A stretch of 64,000 bases of DNA from Bdellovibrionales bacterium CG10_big_fil_rev_8_21_14_0_10_45_34 (GCA_002778785.1 PEZS01000011.1:186001-250000), one strand, 5' to 3'; counted from the first letter of the stretch, positions 16,893-25,824 are shown. The notes: generated from the sequence alone by a model not told the origin. A program made the numbers and translations.

Positions 16893-19115
16893 ATGAAGCT
16901 AACACTGCTCTCTGTTTTACTTTTACTTCCTTGGATCTCCTTTGCCAAAACAGTTCACTATGAAATCACTATTAGAAATGAATCTGTAAATATGAGTGGC
17001 AAAAAGGAGGCTGATTTTGCACTCACTGTAAACGGGGGAATTCCGGCGCCAACTCTTGAATTTACCGAAGGCGACGATGCTGAGATCTTGGTAAACAATG
17101 AGCTTACCAAAGAGGAAGTTTCAATTCATTGGCATGGCTTACTACTGCCCCCCGAAGAAGATGGAGTGGCTTATGTGAATACTCCTCCTATCTATCCCGG
17201 AAGCTCAAGACTATTTAAGTTCAAAATCCGGCAAAGCGGTACATTTTGGTATCATTCACATACGTCTGTTCAAGAGCAAAAAGGGGTTTATGGCGCCTTT
17301 ATAGTTCACCCCAAGAAAAAAATGTTTGTTTACGATAGGGATGCAGTTGTCGTTATCAGCGATTGGTCCGATGAAAACGCCGATATGATCATTCGTAATC
17401 TTCGAAAGGATGGCGACTATTACCTTTACAAAAAAGATTCCGTTCGTTCCTATTTTGGAGCGATTCAAGATGGTGGGTTAAGGAGTCATCTTTACAATGA
17501 ATGGACTCGAATGGGAGGGATGGATTTGTCTGACGTAGGCTATGATGCCTTTCTCATTAACGGTAAAATCGACTCACAACTTCTGACGGCTCGACCTGGT
17601 GAAAAGTTGAGAATTCGCATAATCAATGCCGGCGCTTCCAGTTACTTTTATGTTTCGCTCGCTGATCAAGCAATGACAGTTATTTCTGCAGATGGTGTCG
17701 ACATCAAACCTTTGCAAACGAAAGAACTTCTCATCGGCATGGCCGAAACCTACGACATTCTCTTCACAGTTCCTGAAGCCAAGAACTACGAACTGCGCGC
17801 TACAGTTCAGGATGTTACGGGATTTGCTTCAACATGGATTGGCAGCGGTCCAAAAGTTTCTGCATCTCTAAAGGAGAAGCCTAATCTATATGCAGCAATG
17901 GAGCATAGCTCCCACGCAGGCTCCACAGACCATTCGAAGCACGAAGAAATGAGTAATCACCAAGGTCACGCCCACAATGCCCACCGCGCCCACCACCCGC
18001 ACAATACGCACGGCAAACACAAAGCGTCCGCAGAAGAGCCGAGAGATGACGACAACACTGATTGGTCAAACCAATCTAGCGCAATGCTTAGTCAAAACAC
18101 AGCTCCAAGAAAATTGGAACCTGATGAGCCTGTGATTCAATCGTTGACCGTGGATTCAATCAAGTCGCTACGGCCTACGACTTTGCCAAAAAAAGCGAAA
18201 GTTCATGATGTGAAGCTATCACTCGGCGGAGATATGGAGCGCTACATTTGGCATATCAACGGCAAAGCGATCCATGAAGATCGTCTTTTGCTAATAAATG
18301 AAGGTGAGGTGGTTAGGTTCACTTTTGTAAATGAGACCATGATGCATCACCCAATGCACTTTCATGGTCACTTCTTTCGAGTCATTAATGATGCCGGCGA
18401 TCACTCCCCCCTAAAACACACGGTGGACGTGCCGCCACACTCCTCCCGAACCATTGAGTTCTACGCAAATGAACCGGGTCAATGGATGCTCCATTGTCAC
18501 AATCTCTACCATATGAAAACCGGTATGGCGCGAGTCGTGCGCTACAACGACTATAAGCTAACACCGCAAATGCAAAAATATGACCGGCAAGACCCGCACC
18601 TTCACGATCATATCTACTATTACTCGATGCTCGAAGCCGCGACTAATCATGCGCAAGCAAACATAAAGTTGATGAGAACCTGGGATGAGCTTGATATACG
18701 AATGGAAACAGCAGATATCGAAGGGAAACATTTTAACTTTGGAAACGATTGGGAAACCGAAGGTGATTTGCATTACCGCCGATGGTTTTCGAGATTCGTC
18801 AACGTCTTCGCGGGCCCATCACTTTATCACGAGCAAGGATATGCGGTTGTCGGAGTCGGGTATATTCTACCAATGTTGATTGAAAGCGCTGTGTCTGTGA
18901 ATCACAAAGGACGGTTCCGGTTTGACTTAGAAAAGCGCTTTCAATGGACGAAAAGTATTTTTACCGATGCCGATTTTTCGTGGCGACCAGGGTGGGGCGG
19001 TGAACGCGACTCTGAGTTCGAGGTTAGTTTGATGTACTCGCCTAGCTGGTCGTGGGCAGCAGGCCTTATGCTCACAGAAAAAAGCCTCGGTGCCGGATTG
19101 CAAATGCAGTTCTAG
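16893..19115 (+). CDS. Periplasmic multicopper oxidase fused to a CopB-like barrel
   Basis: 740 residues. A signal peptide (to about 18) is followed by a CopA/PcoA-type multicopper oxidase: copper ligands HWHG at 79-82, HSH at 121-123, a His/Met-rich insert at about 336-376, MHHPMHFHGH at 484-493 and the T1/trinuclear centre HCHNLYHMKTGM with Cys535. Such enzymes oxidise Cu(I) to Cu(II) in the periplasm. About 200 further residues follow. They contain HDHIYYYSMLEAATNHA, then alternating amphipathic strands ending in GLQMQF, with a terminal Phe as in outer-membrane barrels. This resembles the separate CopB/PcoB protein, so the gene looks like a CopA-CopB fusion. GGAGG precedes the ATG. It lies 100 nt after cueR, in the copper island. 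Confidence 0.88.
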   Translation: MKLTLLSVLLLLPWISFAKTVHYEITIRNESVNMSGKKEADFALTVNGGIPAPTLEFTEGDDAEILVNNELTKEEVSIHWHGLLLPPEEDGVAYVNTPPIYPGSSRLFKFKIRQSGTFWYHSHTSVQEQKGVYGAFIVHPKKKMFVYDRDAVVVISDWSDENADMIIRNLRKDGDYYLYKKDSVRSYFGAIQDGGLRSHLYNEWTRMGGMDLSDVGYDAFLINGKIDSQLLTARPGEKLRIRIINAGASSYFYVSLADQAMTVISADGVDIKPLQTKELLIGMAETYDILFTVPEAKNYELRATVQDVTGFASTWIGSGPKVSASLKEKPNLYAAMEHSSHAGSTDHSKHEEMSNHQGHAHNAHRAHHPHNTHGKHKASAEEPRDDDNTDWSNQSSAMLSQNTAPRKLEPDEPVIQSLTVDSIKSLRPTTLPKKAKVHDVKLSLGGDMERYIWHINGKAIHEDRLLLINEGEVVRFTFVNETMMHHPMHFHGHFFRVINDAGDHSPLKHTVDVPPHSSRTIEFYANEPGQWMLHCHNLYHMKTGMARVVRYNDYKLTPQMQKYDRQDPHLHDHIYYYSMLEAATNHAQANIKLMRTWDELDIRMETADIEGKHFNFGNDWETEGDLHYRRWFSRFVNVFAGPSLYHEQGYAVVGVGYILPMLIESAVSVNHKGRFRFDLEKRFQWTKSIFTDADFSWRPGWGGERDSEFEVSLMYSPSWSWAAGLMLTEKSLGAGLQMQF

Positions 19116-19275
19116 CAACTGGTTAGCGCCGACCCCATAACTCGTCAGTGCAGTCTTCCTAGACAGACAGCTTTTTAGTCCGCATGCTTTTTCTACCCTG
19201 TGGCCCATTTACATTTTGGGAATGAGCGACCAACTGTTCATTTACTTCTGACTCAGTCAGGGTTAACCTCGCGTT

Positions 19276-19767
19276 ATGAAAGCCGCTCTACTGATAATCG
19301 ATATGCAGAAGACTTTTCTCTCTCATGCTGAGGCACTGACGCCATCTCTCCGACATGTTTGTGAACATATAAATCACGTGGCTCAGCATTTCCGCAAACG
19401 ATCTTTGCCAGTTTTTATTGTGCAAGACCAAGAGAGTTGCAAGCCAGGGCATCCTGAGTTTGAATTTGTCGACCTAATCGAGACGCACGAAACCGATGAA
19501 AAAATTCACAAATTACACGGCAATAGTTTTCGCGAAACATCTTTAGAAGCACGCCTCAAAGAGCTCAACGTCGACTTTATTCTCCTGACAGGATTTAAGG
19601 CCGAGGGTTGTGTGCTTGCCACAATTCATGGAGCTCTTGATCGGGATATTCCGTTCGCAGTATTGCGAGACGGAATCTTGAGTACTACAGAGGATGGCGC
19701 AAAATTTGTAGAAAAGACCTATCCTCTGATGAGCTATTCTGTCGCTGAAGCCCTACTAGAGGACTAA
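19276..19767 (+). CDS. Isochorismatase-family cysteine hydrolase
   Basis: 163 residues with the family's expected triad: Asp9 in LLIIDMQ, Lys79 (KLHGNSF) and Cys112 in GFKAEGCVLAT. The fold covers nicotinamidases, N-carbamoyl amidases and isochorismatases. The C-terminal DRDIPFAVLRDGILST segment is also typical. The specific substrate cannot be told. It is a single gene followed by a GC-rich hairpin. Confidence 0.87.
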   Translation: MKAALLIIDMQKTFLSHAEALTPSLRHVCEHINHVAQHFRKRSLPVFIVQDQESCKPGHPEFEFVDLIETHETDEKIHKLHGNSFRETSLEARLKELNVDFILLTGFKAEGCVLATIHGALDRDIPFAVLRDGILSTTEDGAKFVEKTYPLMSYSVAEALLED

Positions 19768-19782
19768 CATGATTAACGAGAC

Positions 19783-19809
19783 GACTCCCCAGAAGCAATC
19801 CGGGGAGTC
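19783..19809 (+). terminator. Hairpin after the isochorismatase-family gene
   Basis: GACTCCCC (19783-19790) and GGGGAGTC (19802-19809) form a perfect 8-bp GC-rich stem with an 11-nt loop, 15 nt after the stop. It is followed by AGTTGGTTGTTT, a diffuse T-rich run rather than a clean U-tract. It probably terminates this gene. Confidence 0.55.
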
Positions 19810-19912
19810 AGTTGGTTGTTTAAATTTTGTTCGAACTAACCAATTTAAACTTTGTCGCTTAGCGAATCGCGGCCTTTTTGCCGAACATGCTTCACCGAGC
19901 GAATCACTTTGC

Positions 19913-20515
19913 CTAGTATCTTTCGCTGAGCGAAGAATCCTTTCGGAGCGACGTTTGATTGGCAGAGGTTTGTTGAGCTGCGGAGCTCCTATCGGCTTTC
20001 ACTTCTCCCGTAGAAGAAATGTCTTTTGCGCCAGTTTCTTTAAGACATTTCTTTGCCTTATCCACTTCATCAGAGTTAGTCGCGTGCACTGACATTAAAA
20101 TTCCGCCGTCCTTTACAAAGCCTTCATATCGTTTTGCTTCATACTCAGGAATGCCAAGTCCTATTAGGGCACCGCCGATACCGCCAATCGCTCCGCCTAC
20201 ACCCGCACCAGCCAACGCGGCCATAATTGGGCCGGCTGCGATGAATGGGCCAATGCCTGGAATGGCTAAGGCACCAATGCCGGCAAGCAATCCTAGTGTT
20301 CCGCCTATAGCCGCGCCTGTACTCGCTCCGGTTGCAGCACCTTCGGGTGCTTTAGTTCCTTTGGTATGTGCGAAATCTTGAGAACCTGCTTTATCTTGCA
20401 TCAACACCGAAATGTCACTGGTTGAAAATCCATCGGTCTTTAGAACCTCGACTGCTCGCTCCACTTCGCTCCGTGATTGATAAATTCCTAGAACCACTTT
20501 GTTTTTGTCACTCAT
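19913..20515 (-). CDS. YflT-like stress protein with glycine-zipper core
   Basis: 200 residues. The N-terminal KVVLGIYQSRSEVERAVEVLKTDGFSTSDISVLM is like the YflT/general-stress domain. A long Gly/Ala-rich hydrophobic core (about 65-120; GAAIGGTLGLLAGIGALAIPGIGPF and GAGVGGAIGGIGGALIGLGI) has the spacing of glycine-zipper membrane segments. A second ferredoxin-like half (GILMSVHATNSDEVDKAKKCL) and a polar tail follow. Proteins of this kind are induced by general stress; the biochemical role is not established. A BON-domain gene lies 30 nt upstream on the same strand, so they probably form an operon. Confidence 0.8.
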   Translation of the reverse strand: MSDKNKVVLGIYQSRSEVERAVEVLKTDGFSTSDISVLMQDKAGSQDFAHTKGTKAPEGAATGASTGAAIGGTLGLLAGIGALAIPGIGPFIAAGPIMAALAGAGVGGAIGGIGGALIGLGIPEYEAKRYEGFVKDGGILMSVHATNSDEVDKAKKCLKETGAKDISSTGEVKADRSSAAQQTSANQTSLRKDSSLSERY

Positions 20516-20545
20516 AAAAATCTCCTTTAAGTTTTAAGTAAGGGT

Positions 20546-20944
20546 TTACTTCCTATCTGTTACTACCGACATTTCATTAGACACGTTTGATACGCCAGCG
20601 ACTATTCGAGCATTGTTCATTATGGCATTTAGTTCTTGCTCCGATCGCACCGGCCCTTTCAGAGTCACTTTACCGTTGACGGTAATGATCTTCACATTCT
20701 TTGCATACGTCGATAGGTTTTTCTCTTTCATTATATCTTGACGAATACGCCGTGTAATATTCATGTCACTTGAATTCGAAGGTTGCTCGTCAGCAGTTAG
20801 CTCTTGAGGAGCACTGTCACGCTGATTAATTTTGGTATTGTCGGTCCGGGTATTATCCGTGGCATTATTTGCATTTGTGAAAGATTGTACACTCGAAATA
20901 AGCGTGCCCAACATCACTATTTTCGCTATCATTTTCTGTTTCAT
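20546..20944 (-). CDS. Periplasmic BON-domain protein
   Basis: 132 residues: a signal peptide (IAKIVMLGTLISSVQSF), an N/T/D-rich linker, then one BON domain at about 63-130 (ITRRIRQDIMKE, VKIITVNGKVTLKGPV and GVSNVSNEM are its landmarks). BON domains bind phospholipid membranes and occur in envelope-stress proteins such as OsmY. The gene precedes the YflT-like stress gene in a probable operon. Confidence 0.85.
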   Translation of the reverse strand: MKQKMIAKIVMLGTLISSVQSFTNANNATDNTRTDNTKINQRDSAPQELTADEQPSNSSDMNITRRIRQDIMKEKNLSTYAKNVKIITVNGKVTLKGPVRSEQELNAIMNNARIVAGVSNVSNEMSVVTDRK

Positions 20945-20973
20945 AAACTTTCTCTAACTTTCTTTTTTTCAAT

Positions 20974-21009
20974 GGTTTCATACTTCACTTAGGTTTCATA
21001 CTTCACTTA
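20974..21009. repeat. Perfect 18-bp tandem repeat upstream of the BON gene
   Basis: GGTTTCATACTTCACTTA occurs twice without a gap (20974-20991 and 20992-21009), followed by a partial third copy CTTCACTTT. It lies 30-65 bp upstream of the start codon of the minus-strand BON gene, where a promoter or operator is expected. Confidence 0.85.
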
Positions 21010-21233
21010 CTTCACTTTCTATTGTGTTCCACTTTGGCATGATTTTTTTCATACGATTTCCCAGATTCATTTCCTTCGGAAAAACCTCAAAATTCGGAAA
21101 AGAACTACTTGCTATAGTTGAAAAGTCCAAAAATTCTTCTCCATCTCTGCTTCATCTTCTAGGCCCATTCGGCAAAAGTGCTATCGTTGAGTAAAGGGGC
21201 TGCCACAAATGCAGCCAGCCCATTCAACAAAAA

Positions 21234-21653
21234 CTAGATGCGCTCGGATTTGTCGCTGTATTTTTTCTCATCTCTGTTGAATTCCTTTGGCCTTGCGACT
21301 TCCTGGCCGGGGCTACGTTCGGCATCTCTTCTATCTTCGTTGGTACGACTCCTGTCAGACTTCGGTTGGTTCACACCGGTGCCATGCTTTGTCTGATCTG
21401 ACTTAGAATCATGCTTCGAATCATAAGGTTTATTCTGGGTGGTTCTATTTTGGTTTTGTTGTCCTTGACTGTAACCACCATTTTTGTGAGCCGAATTCGA
21501 GCGCTCATCTTGCTGGCTCTGACCACCGCTGTACTTAGTTGACGATCTAGTGGTGTCTTGCTGACTTTGACCACCATAGCCGCCATATTGCGGCGAAGAC
21601 TTCGACTCATCGTTATAATTATTGCTCATAGTTTTTTCTCTTTCGGGACTCAT
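21234..21653 (-). CDS. Q/N/S/G-rich hydrophilic protein
   Basis: 139 residues without hydrophobic segments. The first half repeats YGG/GGQSQQDxRS-like blocks; the second half is charged (K, D, E, R). It should be intrinsically disordered, resembling hydrophilin-type stress proteins, though no family is recognised. GGAG sits 5 nt ahead of the ATG at 21653, which fixes the start. It is on the same strand as the YflT-like and BON genes, but 289 nt upstream of them. Confidence 0.65.
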   Translation of the reverse strand: MSPEREKTMSNNYNDESKSSPQYGGYGGQSQQDTTRSSTKYSGGQSQQDERSNSAHKNGGYSQGQQNQNRTTQNKPYDSKHDSKSDQTKHGTGVNQPKSDRSRTNEDRRDAERSPGQEVARPKEFNRDEKKYSDKSERI

Positions 21654-21989
21654 AAAAACTCCTTGTATTTGGTTGTGTGAATTTGCACTTCCAAAGTACT
21701 ACACTGCAATAGCGAGACCACGGCGTAAACGGTGCTCCAAAGAATTGAAATGCAAGGGCGGGTCATTATGGGGAGTAATCAGGCATCTTGACACGTATTT
21801 TTTAATATTTTCGCCCATCTGTGAACTCTGCCTCAGCTGTACTTGAGCGAGGACAATCTGATTTTGGCGCAGGCATTGCATTTAATTTAGATGTGTTAGT
21901 TTGAGGAAGTTCCAGTAGAAGTTCTAATATTTTTTTAATGCTTCAATGAAGTGCTAAAACCCGATAGCCACGTGGCAAGGAGTCCCGAA
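21654..21989. other. Divergent intergenic region
   Basis: About 336 bases between the minus-strand disordered-protein gene and the plus-strand hemerythrin gene. I see no gene, strong repeat or terminator. The part close to 21930 is AT-rich and probably holds the hemerythrin promoter. Confidence 0.45.
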
Positions 21990-22598
21990 GTGAGAAAAGA
22001 ATCATCCAAATCAAAAAATGGTACTAAATCAACAAAGCGAAGTGTTTCTAAAAAAAAAGCGAAGGATAACCACGAGAGTACGTCCAGTTTTGAGTCTGAG
22101 TCCGGCGACATCGCTACTTTGATCCTTAGAGATCATAAACCAATCAAAGAGTTGATTTCTATTTTAAAAGACTCTGATACCAGTTTTAAGAAAAAATATC
22201 CTGCATTTGCCGAATTTGAAGGCACGCTTACAAGCCACGCAAAGGCAGAAGAAGAGAGCCTCTATGTGCATCTCAAAGAAGTGGACGATTTACGTATCAA
22301 CGCACTTGAGGGCGACACTGAGCACGCAATTGCGGAGCAACTTATTAAAGAAGTTAACGAAAGCGAGGGTGACGAAGACAGTTGGATGGCTAAAGTAAAG
22401 GTTCTAGCTGAAGTTGTTGAACACCATGTTAAAGAAGAAGAAAAAGAGTTGTTGAAACAGGTCCGAAATACTTTTGACTCAGAAGAGCGCCAAGAAATCG
22501 GCGAACTGTATTCTCAATTGCTAAACCAGTACCGAGAAGATGAGCGCAAACCGAAACAGTCTGCAGGAAAATACGACGTAGGGGCTGAATATGTATAA
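21990..22598 (+). CDS. Hemerythrin HHE-domain protein
   Basis: About 202 residues from a GTG at 21990, chosen because AAGGAG lies 8 nt upstream; a GTG at 21951 in frame has no such site. A Lys/Ser-rich N-terminal tail of about 40 residues precedes a hemerythrin four-helix domain with the di-iron ligands in order: RDHKPIK, TSHAKAEEESLY, DTEHAIAEQL and EHHVKEEEKELL. Such domains bind O2 or NO or act in iron and oxidative-stress sensing. The stop overlaps the start of a micro-membrane protein by 8 nt, so the two are translationally coupled. Confidence 0.85.
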   Translation: MRKESSKSKNGTKSTKRSVSKKKAKDNHESTSSFESESGDIATLILRDHKPIKELISILKDSDTSFKKKYPAFAEFEGTLTSHAKAEEESLYVHLKEVDDLRINALEGDTEHAIAEQLIKEVNESEGDEDSWMAKVKVLAEVVEHHVKEEEKELLKQVRNTFDSEERQEIGELYSQLLNQYREDERKPKQSAGKYDVGAEYV

Positions 22599-22785
22599 TC
22601 AGTTTAGGTACCAACAAAACGATCACAAAAATGGTTTCGAATGGTTTCTAATGCGGTTTAAAAATGCTTTAGTAGCCCAACGCGAGAATGCGAAAGGAGC
22701 GATCGCAATACCAATATTGTTATATGTTGTAGGCGTCCCAGGCATTCTCGTCTTATTGCTTTGGCTTTTGTTTTTTAGAGGCTAG
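22591..22785 (+). CDS. 64-residue single-helix membrane protein
   Basis: The ATG overlaps the last 8 nt of the hemerythrin gene, which argues for real, coupled translation. The N-terminal 40 residues are polar and amphipathic (NGFEWFLMRFKNALVAQRENAKG); the C-terminus is one or two close membrane helices (AIAIPILLYVVGVPGILVLLLWLLFF). No family is recognised. It may tether or partner the hemerythrin at the membrane. Confidence 0.65.
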   Translation: MYNQFRYQQNDHKNGFEWFLMRFKNALVAQRENAKGAIAIPILLYVVGVPGILVLLLWLLFFRG

Positions 22786-23056
22786 CAGTTTTCTCTCATG
22801 CTTCTCTCTATAGGCATAGACCTGCTTACATTTTTGAGAACGGTCTTCGCACTTGAAACTTGAAATTCGAAGATTTTGCGATGGTTTATAAGATATAAGA
22901 GAGGTTCCAGTGATTATCTGAGTGATTCTCTTGATGTTCAGCTGTTTTTGACAGCATGCATCTGAAAAGGTATTGGGCCTAGTATTGTGCACTGGGTGTT
23001 AACTTTTCAGTGGTGAGATCCTACAATCTATACAAACTCTAAAGGGGGAGACCAAA

Positions 23057-23359
23057 ATGAAAACTATTCTGTTGTTTGTTGCACTATCGTCACTTCTATT
23101 TTCGGCGAGTTGTTCACATGGACATGGACACAAAAAGGGAGAGCACAAGGGTCAGCATTGGGTAGAGATGGACGCCGATAAAGACGGCGCAATTTCTAAA
23201 GAGGAATTTGATAAATTTCATGTAGAGAAGTTTAAAGCCATGGATACCAACAACGATGGCAAGATCAGTGAAGACGAAAGAAACGCCTTTAAGTCGGAAG
23301 GTAAAATGTGCAGCAAAAAAAGCTGTAAGAAATGCGGTAACAAGAAATCCGCTGAATAG
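23057..23359 (+). CDS. EF-hand lipoprotein
   Basis: 100 residues. The signal peptide ends in the lipobox FSASC (Cys19). A His/Lys-rich stretch is followed by two canonical EF-hand loops, DADKDGAISKEE and DTNNDGKISEDE, each with acidic residues at positions 1, 3, 5 and 12, so it should bind Ca2+ in the periplasm. The C-terminus has a CSKKSCKKC cluster. AAAGGGGGAG gives a strong ribosome-binding site. A small Cys-rich secreted protein gene follows after 15 nt. Confidence 0.85.
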   Translation: MKTILLFVALSSLLFSASCSHGHGHKKGEHKGQHWVEMDADKDGAISKEEFDKFHVEKFKAMDTNNDGKISEDERNAFKSEGKMCSKKSCKKCGNKKSAE

Positions 23360-23374
23360 TGTGATCTCTAAAAC

Positions 23375-23668
23375 ATGTTGATTGCGAATTCGATACTAAT
23401 TGGCCTGGCTTTGTTCTGCTCTTTACCCGCGCTTGGTGCCGACCAAACGGGTAATCCAAGCGTTTCAAGCCTTGCCAAGGATACGCCCCCGAAGTTTGAT
23501 TGTGAGACAGAGCAAGACTGCATCTTACGAAGTTGTTCGGGGTGCTTATCTGCGGAATACATACGAATTTATAATCCTCCGGAACCTCCCTGTTTTCAGT
23601 ATCCCAGCACAGGTTTCAAATGCGTTTGTAAGTCTAATAAATGCGTAGCCCAATCAACACGACTATAA
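23375..23668 (+). CDS. Small secreted cysteine-rich protein
   Basis: 97 residues with a signal peptide (ILIGLALFCSLPALGA) and a mature part of about 75 residues holding eight Cys in the order CETEQDC, CSGC, C, CVC and C, so it is probably disulfide-rich. The start is 15 nt after the EF-hand gene, so they are likely co-transcribed. No family is recognised, though the spacing is like small Cys-rich exported proteins of other predators and soil bacteria. Confidence 0.65.
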   Translation: MLIANSILIGLALFCSLPALGADQTGNPSVSSLAKDTPPKFDCETEQDCILRSCSGCLSAEYIRIYNPPEPPCFQYPSTGFKCVCKSNKCVAQSTRL

Positions 23669-23700
23669 CTACGACATCTTTCCGAAGATGCCTGTCGTAG
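23669..23700 (+). terminator. Stem-loop just after the Cys-rich protein gene
   Basis: CTACGACA (23669-23676) pairs with TGTCGTAG (23693-23700), with an inner TCTT/AAGA pair. It starts at the end of the reading frame. There is no U-tract after it, so it may stabilise the transcript end or work with Rho. Confidence 0.45.
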
Positions 23701-23820
23701 AATATGAAACCATCGAGTTTAAACTAAATGCAGCCTAACTGTGCTTTAATCGCACCCCTAATTTCTAATGTTAGACTTGGAGCTAGTGGTGCACAAGCTG
23801 GGACCTGGGTTTTGCGAGAA

Positions 23821-25389
23821 TTACTTTAGTTCAAATTCGATGAGGGCTACTGATCGCTGCTGAATACCCAAAAGAGCCAAAGCAATGTGGGTAGCTGATT
23901 TCGGGCTCCTACTCTGCGGGCGACCATCTTCACTATACGGAACTTGTACCCATGGTATTGTCTCTGTAGCATTGCTTGGGTTAAAGGGGGCAAATGTCGG
24001 CTCCCCTGCAATCTGCTGAGTGGCCTTATTGTCTACCGGCAGAAATATGACTTCGCCGTTGTCATAACCTGGAAGAATCACGACTGATTTTTCACCAAAA
24101 TTAACCACCTGTAGATTTTGAGGGTGGTTGTCATAAGCAGTTTGATTCAAAATCTCATTCCATTGGCCATCTTGATTTTGATAAACAAGAAGGTGGCCCG
24201 CCATATCAATAAAAGGAGTGGCATCTGTTACATAAATACGTCGGTAGGCCTCACCATCAACCTTAGGTCCAATAGCTATGGTACGGTTGGTGACACCCAC
24301 GATTCCTGTATCAGTGACGTGAAGAGTATGCCCCTGCGGACCATTAATAAACTTGATGATTTGTATATTGTCGAGCCTCACAATAAGCTCTTCTGTTCCA
24401 TCGTTGTCCACATCTGAAAACTGCATGGCTTGAAATGAAGGGTATTCTCCTTGGTTACTTAGGACCACGCCTTTTCCCAAAACCGCTCCCGTCGAGTCCA
24501 GATGAATCACTCGCAATTGACCATTAGCTGAATGCACATATGTAAAAACTGATACGACTCCTTCGCCAAACTTGTCTCTCACGACAGCTATAGATGTAAC
24601 ACTCTCCCCAAATCTGTCTTCAACCCCAGGAATTGTCGTTGCAACACCTTCGGAGGATCCCGTTTCAGTCGTGGTGCCGGTATTGCTTTGAGCGGAGAGC
24701 TCAGTCGGCACGTGCTGAGCGAGCCCCATCTTTCCATTTTTGATTGGTATAAAAAAAAGTCGATTATAGTGATTCACCAAGACAGCCGCTTCGTTGTCCT
24801 GCGATTTAAACCCTATATATTCAATGTTCTCAAAGAGATGATAGTGAGCATGACCACTTGTATCCGTCGGCAACTGCACTTCAGAAATGAAACTGATTTT
24901 TTTCAAATTGTTCTTATAAGTTCTGAACTGTTTCAAAACCAACTCAGAGACATGATAATTGTCACTGGGATTTACCCTATAGCTACGGCTACCACCAACA
25001 AAAATGTCATACCAGGACCCACGGTCAATAATCTTCACATTGCGAGCGGCCCATCCCGGTTCAAAAAGCGGATCGTATTTAATGACTCTTTTTACAGAAA
25101 CGGTCGGTTCTTTTGATGTTGCTTTCTTAGATCGACTTGATTTGGTTGCCGGTTTTTTAGCCTTTTTGGCTTTGGCGTCTGCAATGGGTTCAGAGGGAGA
25201 AGAAAAAAAGGACCAACAGTTTAGTTCTTTAGAGGAAGTACCAGAGTTTTTTTCTCCGCCGGCAAAGCCTTTAAAGCCATACAATGCGATAAGAAGGATA
25301 GTGCTCGTCTGAATCACAAAGCGATTTAGGGATTGAAGTCTTTGAACTTGAAAAATCTGTAACTCAAATCTCCTATGTGTTTTTACCAT
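23821..25389 (-). CDS. Exported repeat protein with a VCBS/FG-GAP-like segment
   Basis: 522 residues. A hydrophobic segment at about 25-45 acts as signal or anchor, followed by a Lys/Ser/Ala-rich linker (AKAKKAKKPATKSSRSKKATSK). The rest is beta-rich. FSDVDNDGTEELIVRLDN has the D-x-D-x-D-G calcium loop of FG-GAP/VCBS repeats, and other parts have the repeated strand pattern of a propeller (VVVNFGEKSVVILPGYDNGEV region). No enzyme motif is seen. It may bind ligands at the cell surface or in the periplasm. It is a lone gene. Confidence 0.65.
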   Translation of the reverse strand: MVKTHRRFELQIFQVQRLQSLNRFVIQTSTILLIALYGFKGFAGGEKNSGTSSKELNCWSFFSSPSEPIADAKAKKAKKPATKSSRSKKATSKEPTVSVKRVIKYDPLFEPGWAARNVKIIDRGSWYDIFVGGSRSYRVNPSDNYHVSELVLKQFRTYKNNLKKISFISEVQLPTDTSGHAHYHLFENIEYIGFKSQDNEAAVLVNHYNRLFFIPIKNGKMGLAQHVPTELSAQSNTGTTTETGSSEGVATTIPGVEDRFGESVTSIAVVRDKFGEGVVSVFTYVHSANGQLRVIHLDSTGAVLGKGVVLSNQGEYPSFQAMQFSDVDNDGTEELIVRLDNIQIIKFINGPQGHTLHVTDTGIVGVTNRTIAIGPKVDGEAYRRIYVTDATPFIDMAGHLLVYQNQDGQWNEILNQTAYDNHPQNLQVVNFGEKSVVILPGYDNGEVIFLPVDNKATQQIAGEPTFAPFNPSNATETIPWVQVPYSEDGRPQSRSPKSATHIALALLGIQQRSVALIEFELK

Positions 25390-25824
25390 ACATCATCCCT
25401 TCGTATTTACCTTTTTGCCTCTAAGAGGCCGTGTGAAGATAGTAGAACAAGTAACACTCGGATATTTGAAGTGCTAGTATAACGTGAACTTGAGGACATT
25501 CATAAATACAAACACCTTAAGTGTAAAGACTACCTAGCTGCCCCCTCAGTCACAGTCGAGAGTGCCTTGGCCTCGTGCCTTCGACCACTGGAGTTTACCG
25601 AAACACGCTTGCCTTTCGAGACGCCGCCCACGCAGGCAAAAGAATTTCGAAGAATACCCCAGCTGGGGGCTTCTCTAAGACTTCCTTGGCAACTCGAGAA
25701 TTGGAATGAAGAAGTTCATAACATTGTACCTTGGGCTAACAGGTTAAGGATACGTAAGCGCTCTGACTGTCCTTTTTAAACAGGATGCTAAGCTGAGCAA
25801 ACTAAGAAATTGTCAAAGGCAGAA
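25390..25824. other. Intergenic region without a supported gene
   Basis: About 435 bases between two minus-strand genes. One open frame of about 70 codons on the plus strand lacks a ribosome-binding site and a recognisable sequence. I see no RNA gene here. Confidence 0.45.

Noticed and set aside
24688-25116. 142-codon plus-strand open frame
   Set aside because: It is antisense to the 522-residue exported repeat protein, and its translation resembles nothing.
25567-25779. 70-codon plus-strand open frame
   Set aside because: No ribosome-binding site, and composition is not protein-like.
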